From assembly GCA_028671895.1 (NCBI GenBank), contig JAPMAC010000207.1, forward strand, positions 5,766,001 to 5,830,000: 64,000 bases of DNA, written 5' to 3'. The notes below the pieces were generated by a model, which saw nothing but the letters and a program-made list of their open reading frames with translations, ran no database searches and was not told where the DNA came from. The position numbers and the translations under genes were made by a program. This DNA comes from Oenanthe sinensis. Its lineage: Eukaryota > Streptophyta > Magnoliopsida > Apiales > Apiaceae. This document shows positions 58,501 to 64,000 of the stretch, piece after piece. Numbering within the stretch: the stretch's first letter is position 1; every line of letters begins with the position of its first letter.

Positions 58501-58615
58501 GGTGCTACATTTTGTACCCATAGAAGATCAACTAGCCGACATCTTCACAAAACCACTTGATGAATCCACTTTCTCAAAGCTGGTTAGTGAACTAGGGATG
58601 TTAAATAATGGCTAA
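55600..58615 (+). pseudogene. C2 pol, decayed, with in-frame RT deletion
   Basis: Protease (DSGFSRHMT near 55617) and integrase share one frame with a stop at 56277-56279. The His-Cys part (HKKLSH, CEACQK) and the core (LLHMDLFGP, SDNGTEFRN, QQNGVIERK) keep all three acidic residues. At 57308 the RT lacks about 189 bases (63 codons) present in C1, in frame, removing the conserved N-terminal TKWVYRNK region. A one-base loss near 57499 shifts frame. The RT active site is YVNI instead of YVDD (57671-57682). Stops lie at about 57737, 57956 and 58040. RNase H (58187-58615) keeps AEAEYI and FCDNTS and ends with LGMLNNG. Confidence 0.9.
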
Positions 58616-59778
58616 ATTTTTTGTTACTAGGAATTAATTTAAGCTCATAAATATTAAATGTTAATATTTAAAGAATTTATGAGACTTGAATTAATAAAAT
58701 CCTAGGGCTTATGAATTTTTGGAAAATTATCTTAAGAATAAATTAATATTCTTAAAAGATAATTATTTCAATTAGAGCATAAGTACTTTTGTATAAATTA
58801 AGCATTTATGTAAATTAATGTTTATTTTACAAATTATTATTGTACATAAATATAAATGATTATGTTATTAATTAATCAATTAATTTACTCATTAAATTAA
58901 TTCAAACTTGAGTTAATTTAATTCCTAAATTAATTAGAACAATTATTAATGTAAATATTTATTATATGTCTTTAATAATTTATTAGTATGTAAATTATTG
59001 TTATTTGTCTTAAAGTTTCTAAAGGAGAATTGCTTATTAATATTTATTGTATAATTATTCTATTTTATTATTGCAAATTAGCATGACTTTTATTTTAATA
59101 TCTGCATGACCTTTTATTTTTAAACTCGGCATGACTTTTTATTGATAATAAAAGTCATACCTAGTGCTTAAAATAAAAGTCATACCGAGACTTCAATAGT
59201 ATAAGTCATACCGTATATTATTTTATTTTCAGTTTTCTTTCTATTGGTAATTAAATCATACCGACTTATTTATAAATAAGTCATACCGACTTATTGTTTA
59301 AAAAGTCAAACCGAGCCTTAGTATTTATATATAAATCCTTCTTATTTAATAAGTCATACTCAACAATTGTATACACACAAACACATATATACGTATATAA
59401 TCGACTGTTCTTCATTTTCTTTGATAAAATCGACCGATTTTCATCAAAACAACTGCTTTAGTTGATTGTTCTTGATTTATCACAAGCTTTGCTTGCTTAT
59501 TATTATTGACAAAATTCGAACAAAACAACTAAAACTCTGCCCAATTTTCATTAAAATTCAAGTGACTGTTCGTGTTATTGGATAAAATCGAAGCATTGTG
59601 ATTGTATTGATTAAAGGACTATTGTGGAGTAATTTTGACTGATTATAATCGAATTGGGAATTAATAGAAATTAGGGTTTTTAATTTTTCAGTATAATTTT
59701 TGAATTCTGAACTTGTAGTTGTTATTTTTAATTGTATTTGCATTTTGTAATTTATTAATTATAATAGTTTAAATTAAA
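58616..59778 (+). promoter_or_regulatory. C2 spacer with C motif array
   Basis: AT-rich and non-coding. At 59085-59360 the C motif appears about ten times in both orientations (GGCATGACTTTT, AAAAGTCATACC, AAGTCATACCGAC), with a hairpin at about 59126-59162. The following 400 bases lead into the extra gene and have TATA-like words near 59395. Its position matches the C1 and E1 spacers. Confidence 0.68.
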
Positions 59779-62700
59779 ATGGCTGGTTTTTGCGAATTAG
59801 TAGAAACTAATTTTGTAGGATTTTTTAATCCGGTGAATTGTTCAGTCGAGAGGTTTCGACCATGGATCGTATTTATGAATGAACATTCACTAGTCAGAAC
59901 TGCAATCACTCTAGTCGCCGCGTTGCAAGTGTTAACACTTAGGGCTTTGTACTCCACTGCTAGGAATAGGAGTACTGCAGACAGAGTTCAATTCTCATTC
60001 ACCATAGGAGAAGGTGAATACATGGTGACTGAAGAGGATGTGAACAGGATCTTAGGCTTTCCAACTGACAATTTTGTGGATCCACCAACTGTATTAGAAA
60101 TTCTAGAATTGTTCTATACCATTCTATATCAGGGTGAGATCAATTTGGTAAGGTTGTCTCAAACCAAGTTGGTAAGCGAGTGGGACTACTTCTTTGACAC
60201 GCTAGCCAAAGTGTTTGCACCCACTATAAAGAGCAACTTCAACAATATATCTTCTCTATTACAAATCATAGGGTTTTCTGTGGCTCACAACCGGAGGATA
60301 AATTTTGGAAAGTTAATTCTAAAAAAGATAATCAAGAAAATGGGGAAGCCAGAAAGCAGGGAACAGAATGTACAAGTCTACTATCCGAGGTTCCTAATGC
60401 TGTTCATGAATGCTTGTTGTTGAATGAAGATAAAGCCTTATTTCAGAATAGTCCTGTAGAAGAATCTCCAACTTCTCAGAATAACTTGTTTGCAAGGCTC
60501 CACAACAACCCCAAGTTTGAAAATGTGCAAGTGGTAAGGACATATTATATGGCTGGGATACTAGATCATATTGTTAATCCTGTGCAGGATCAAGAGCCAG
60601 AACAAGTGCCAATCCAAATAGTTCATCCTGTGCAACACCTACTTGAAGCTGCTCAGCATGTCGAATAAGAGGCACTAGATCAACATGTAATATCTCAATC
60701 ACTGACTTCTAGTTTACTACCTATAAATATATCTACTGCACTTTTAGATTTATCTGTGGCGGACTATGATTGTGGTGTTACACTTCAGGACTTCGGCTAT
60801 GAACCTGACAACACACAGGTTCAATCCCAAGCTGATATAGAGCCCCAAACAGTTTCTCCTTCTTCAACTTCACTGAGTCTTATCAGAAAAAGGAAGAAAC
60901 CTGTTAGGAAAGTAAGAGGTAGAAGTGTTTCTGTGAGTGAACCCGCAGCTCTGTTTCTACCAATAAAAAGATCGAGAATTGAACCTGAGACAACTGCAGA
61001 CCCGTTCTTATCCTCTCAGTGGGATATGGAATTTGAAAAGGTAATTCAATAGTCACTGGACTCACTCGATCAAACGGGTGATTCTATTGAAATTCGCCAT
61101 CCGGCCGTGGCATCTTGTGAATAGTCACGCACACTGCTAGCGCTCACACTAGCAGGACCTCCACTTGAAGAAACGCAATCAGATGAGGGCATATCTAGAA
61201 ATGAAGAAAATGTTTTCAAAACAAACTGGTCGGATGCCACATTTTCAGTGGACCAAGACTTTTTTGATGCAGTGCAGCATCACATACCATCAGAGGTATT
61301 AAGGGGCACCACAGATTCTCAAGAGCCATTCAATACATTATCTAAGGTGGTGACCCCTTGGATTTCTTTCATCCAGTTCTCGTAAGAGAAGGTCTCGAAT
61401 CCACTAGTGGATTTGAGAGGCAACCACTCCATAGAGGGAAATGAGACTCCATTCACGGAGTAGCTACGTCAGTAGCAGAGCCACTTCAAGTTCAACTTGT
61501 TGAGGATGTGCCTTCACCCGCATCAGAAGAACATTATGATTCTTCAAAAGCTATAATTGTTTATACAGGTACAGCTTTGGATTCTGTAAATGAGCAAAAC
61601 ACGAGTGAAGTAAGGCAAACACAGAGTGAAACACATGCACAGAGTGATAGAGAATTAAACAGGAGTGCAAGTGAGATGAGTGCACACACACACAGTGAAC
61701 TGCTATCTAAAATGGAAGCTCTCCAAAAGGAAATGCAGATTGTCCAAGTTGAGTTGGTAAAGGTTAAAGAACAAGCAGAAGATAAGTCTACATCTGCCTC
61801 TGTAACACAGCAGCTGACAATAGTACGAAAAGATGTTGATGATGCCAAATCCTCCATTCTTCTAAAAACTCAAGATATCCAGAACGTATAGAGTCTTATT
61901 GCTGAAGATATGAAAGAAGTGAGCAAATTACATGAAAAGATTGATGAAGTTGAGAAAAGCTTGACCTTAACAATCATTGAAAATGAAAAGATCTCTACTC
62001 AACGATTCAGCAAATTGGATGATGGCATGCCACATTTGAATGAAGGAATGAAGCAAGTCTATCTGACTATGCAGAAACTGATGACATCTTTTGAAGCCTC
62101 TAAAACTCAAGAAGATCCATCAACTAAGGGGGAGAAATCAAAGGAGAAAGTAGCTGGAGATGAAGGGGCTACTACTCAAGACAAAGGAAAAGCTAAGTTG
62201 TATTCTGAAGAACAATTTCAATCGTATGATCCAGAACCTGAAGAACAGTATTATGCTTAAGAGCAATTCATTGACGACAGTGCTCATGATGAATCAAACA
62301 TTCCTGTCTACTACAGAGCCGAGGAAGAGAATGCATTTGATGAAGAATTTTTGTTTCCAAAAGAAAAAGAAGTTGATCCAGCCTATGAAGAGGCAATGAA
62401 GAAATTAAAAGAAGACATCAAGGCAAGTCATGCAAAGACTGAGAATCTGAAACCTCTAGTCATGGAAAGATCAAAGGCGGAAAAAGAAGCAAGCCAAGAA
62501 AAGCAGAATCTCTGGGCCATTGCAGTCAGAGAAAAAAAGAGAGATGTACAGCTCAAGATAGGAAAGAAATGGGACACTGTAAGAGAAATAATGGACAAAC
62601 AACAGAAGGGTCCATTTGAAGACAAGCATCTGAAATCAATAATTGAGCGTCTAGAAAAGTCAAATGACAACATTGACAACTTCATGAAAGCTCTGAAAGA

Positions 62701-63361
62701 GGAAGTGGACTACATCACTATCCTAGTGGATCACATTCTTGAAGACTAGCAGATTTTAGTCTACACTCACAGGAATGGAACATTCAGAATTTTCTTGGAG
62801 TTTTTCAGGCAAAGAAGCTTATTAGTGATATGGACGTTATTGAACAAAGTAAAGAGAAGCTCAGAAGAAAATGAACTTCTCAGGGATAGACTTAGAGTCT
62901 TTGCAACAGCTGTTAGTCCTCAGATCTTATTTGATCCTCACGAGGTAAGATTTTTCTCAAACAAGTTGTATCAAATTATGCAGTTAAATGAGGAATCTTT
63001 AAAGGGCTACACAGTTAAGTATATGATTCAAGTTGAAAGGATGCTAAGGTCGAAAGGATTCAGATCCCAATCTAAGTTAGATGCTGCACAAAAGATCAGA
63101 AACTACTGTCTGTCAAAGAAAATTCCTTCGTACATCAGGCAAATGCCAAAGATAGACTCAACTCAGCCATATGATGTAGAAGAAGAGATAGTAGATCTTG
63201 TTGAGCAGGAAGTATTGTGGCAGTTAGCAAAAGCTGAACAAAGGAGGTTGTATGGAGAATCCACTATAACAGATCAATCAGTATCTGAAGAAGTACCGAG
63301 GACACCAGTTCATAAAGGTTCAATCCTAGAAGAAGTTGAAGTTGATACATCAGAAGACTGA
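59779..63361 (+). pseudogene. C2 extra gene downstream of pol (env-position ORF)
   Basis: ATG 59779 opens 214 codons (MAGFCELVETNFVGFFNPVN), including FTIGEGEYMVTEEDVNRILG, SEWDYFFDTLAKVF and HNRRINFGKLILKK. A shift near 60415 continues in another frame to about 61052, with YDCGVTLQDFGYEPDNTQ and a basic patch KRKKPVRKVRGR that could be a nuclear signal. After broken sequence (61053-61505) one frame runs from 61508 to the TGA at 63359-63361 with stops near 61889, 62258 and 62747. It is Glu/Lys/Ser-rich with long coiled-coil-like helices. The N-terminal third is shared with the E1 gene. There is no convincing signal peptide or transmembrane span, so a Gag-like or nuclear role is as likely as an envelope role. 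Confidence 0.75.
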
Positions 63362-63588
63362 AGACTTAGATAGAACAAGATAGAAACTTTGTAATATTTG
63401 TTCAGTGCTAGAGGAACATCTATCTTGTATTTATCTTTCATGTATGAATCTGGAAAATTGTTAAATATAAAACCAGAACTTTTGTTTATTATTTACAGTC
63501 ACTACATGTCGTACTACTTTCTTAGTTTTTAGTTAGTTATCCTCTAGGAATTTGTGTGTTAAATGTTTAACAACAAATAGGGGGAGAT
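63362..63588 (+). other. C2 3' non-coding end and polypurine tract
   Basis: About 210 bases of T-rich non-coding sequence, then AACAAATAGGGGGAGAT (63572-63588) directly before the 3' LTR. Confidence 0.85.
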
Positions 63589-64000
63589 TGAAAGGCATAT
63601 GACTAGGCCTATTTGTAATAATTAGATGACAACTCAACTCTAGCTAGTAAAGAGAAGTAAATAATAAACACCAAACAGGAATCAAGACGAAGACAATCAA
63701 CTAATCACAAAGGATCTAAGTATCAGAAGTATTTTATGGGATTGCTACTCAACACTGGAAGAAGTTCATTAATATGTTCAAGCGTCAGTGAAATTAATAA
63801 AGAGGTAGTACTTCTAAAGAATACAGAAGATATAAAAGATTTCAAGTGGTTACTACAGAAGATTCCAGAAGAAGAATAAAGACAGTGAAGCAGAAGAATG
63901 ACAGAAGGCCTCAAACTTAAAGTATTAATAAATGGAGAATATTTATTAGTATGACACACATGAACCAGACAGTACATTTGTGTGTCAACTAAAAATAATA
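63589..64000 (+). repeat. C2 3' LTR, first 412 bases
   Basis: Starts TGAAAGGC and matches 51588-51999 with about nine substitutions and no visible indel. It continues past the window edge; its motif array and TATA box are not reached. Confidence 0.93.

Larger units (their letters stand above)
11550..64000 (+). mobile_element. E2: Ty1/copia (Sirevirus-like) host element of the nested stack, right end outside the window
   Basis: Reassembled from four visible pieces in + orientation: 11550-11606 (5' LTR start, TGTTAGGAATTT), 25555-31196 (rest of the 5' LTR, primer site, gag, protease, integrase, start of RT), 50995-51587 (rest of RT and start of RNase H), and a remainder past the right edge. 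The gaps are filled by E1, CR and C2. The target duplications of E1 (TAAAT) and CR (ACTAT) prove two of the joins, and at the CR site the RT reading resumes in frame once one duplication copy is discounted. If E2 is 10-14 kb like its relatives, the RNase H end, any extra gene and the 3' LTR lie beyond 64000. The element's own flanking duplication cannot be checked here. Confidence 0.88.
51588..64000 (+). mobile_element. C2: most complete C-family Sirevirus-like element, right end outside the window
   Basis: 5' LTR 51588-52935, primer site 52938-52949, gag 53141-55578, pol about 55600-58615, motif-rich spacer, extra gene 59779-63361, polypurine tract, and the first 412 bases of the 3' LTR from 63589. 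It was inserted in the E2 RNase H region; the five bases before it are CCAAA, which should recur after its right end. Over the shared 412 bases I count about nine differences between its LTRs, so it is much younger than E1, though its pol is already disabled. Confidence 0.93.

Noticed and set aside
59779..63361. True retroviral envelope gene
   Set aside because: No convincing signal peptide, fusion peptide or membrane anchor seen; only its position after pol suggests the label.
1..64000. tRNA or rRNA genes
   Set aside because: I saw no cloverleaf with A and B box spacing and no rRNA-like block; the tRNA-complementary words found are retrotransposon primer sites.

Overview
This is nuclear DNA from a flowering plant, most likely a eudicot. 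It is AT-rich, has a spliced gene of a land-plant family, and is dominated by LTR retrotransposons with plant-type Ty1/copia signatures. I cannot name the species from sequence alone.

There are two domains. Positions 1 to about 11,549 hold the decayed end of an unidentified transposon-type reading frame (2-1012), an AT-rich spacer, and one well-supported host gene (coding 4337-10041, three coding exons). That gene is a SUO-like BAH plus TFIIS-N-domain nuclear protein with DLN motifs, a CT-rich leader and two four-codon upstream ORFs.

From 11,550 to the right edge everything lies inside one retrotransposon, E2, filled with other elements. (1) E1, 11607-25549, sits in the E2 5' LTR with the target duplication TAAAT. 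(2) CR, a minus-strand element at 31197-50989, sits in the E2 reverse transcriptase with duplication ACTAT. CR contains a same-family forward element, C1 (about 34.28-44.38 kb), fused to pieces of another copia family, D. It also holds a D solo LTR (49237-50766, duplication GATAC) in its own 5' LTR. (3) C2, 51588 to beyond the edge, sits in the E2 RNase H region.

E1, E2 and the C family look like Sirevirus-type copia elements. They have a gag with zinc knuckles, protease-integrase-RT-RNase H order, and an unusually long motif-rich region; in E1 and C a large extra gene lies downstream of pol. All coding regions are broken by stops, frameshifts and deletions, and several catalytic residues are lost, so none looks autonomous.

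The most interesting signal is that each family carries its own short palindrome-forming motif in dense arrays: TTGACAG/CTGTCAA in E1, ATCAATTGAT in E2, TCGGTATGACTTTT/AAAAGTCATACCGA in C. Arrays lie in U3 upstream of a TATA box and, in E1 and C, also between pol and the extra gene. In E1 and E2 the motif also enters the protein-coding region and shapes low-complexity peptides.
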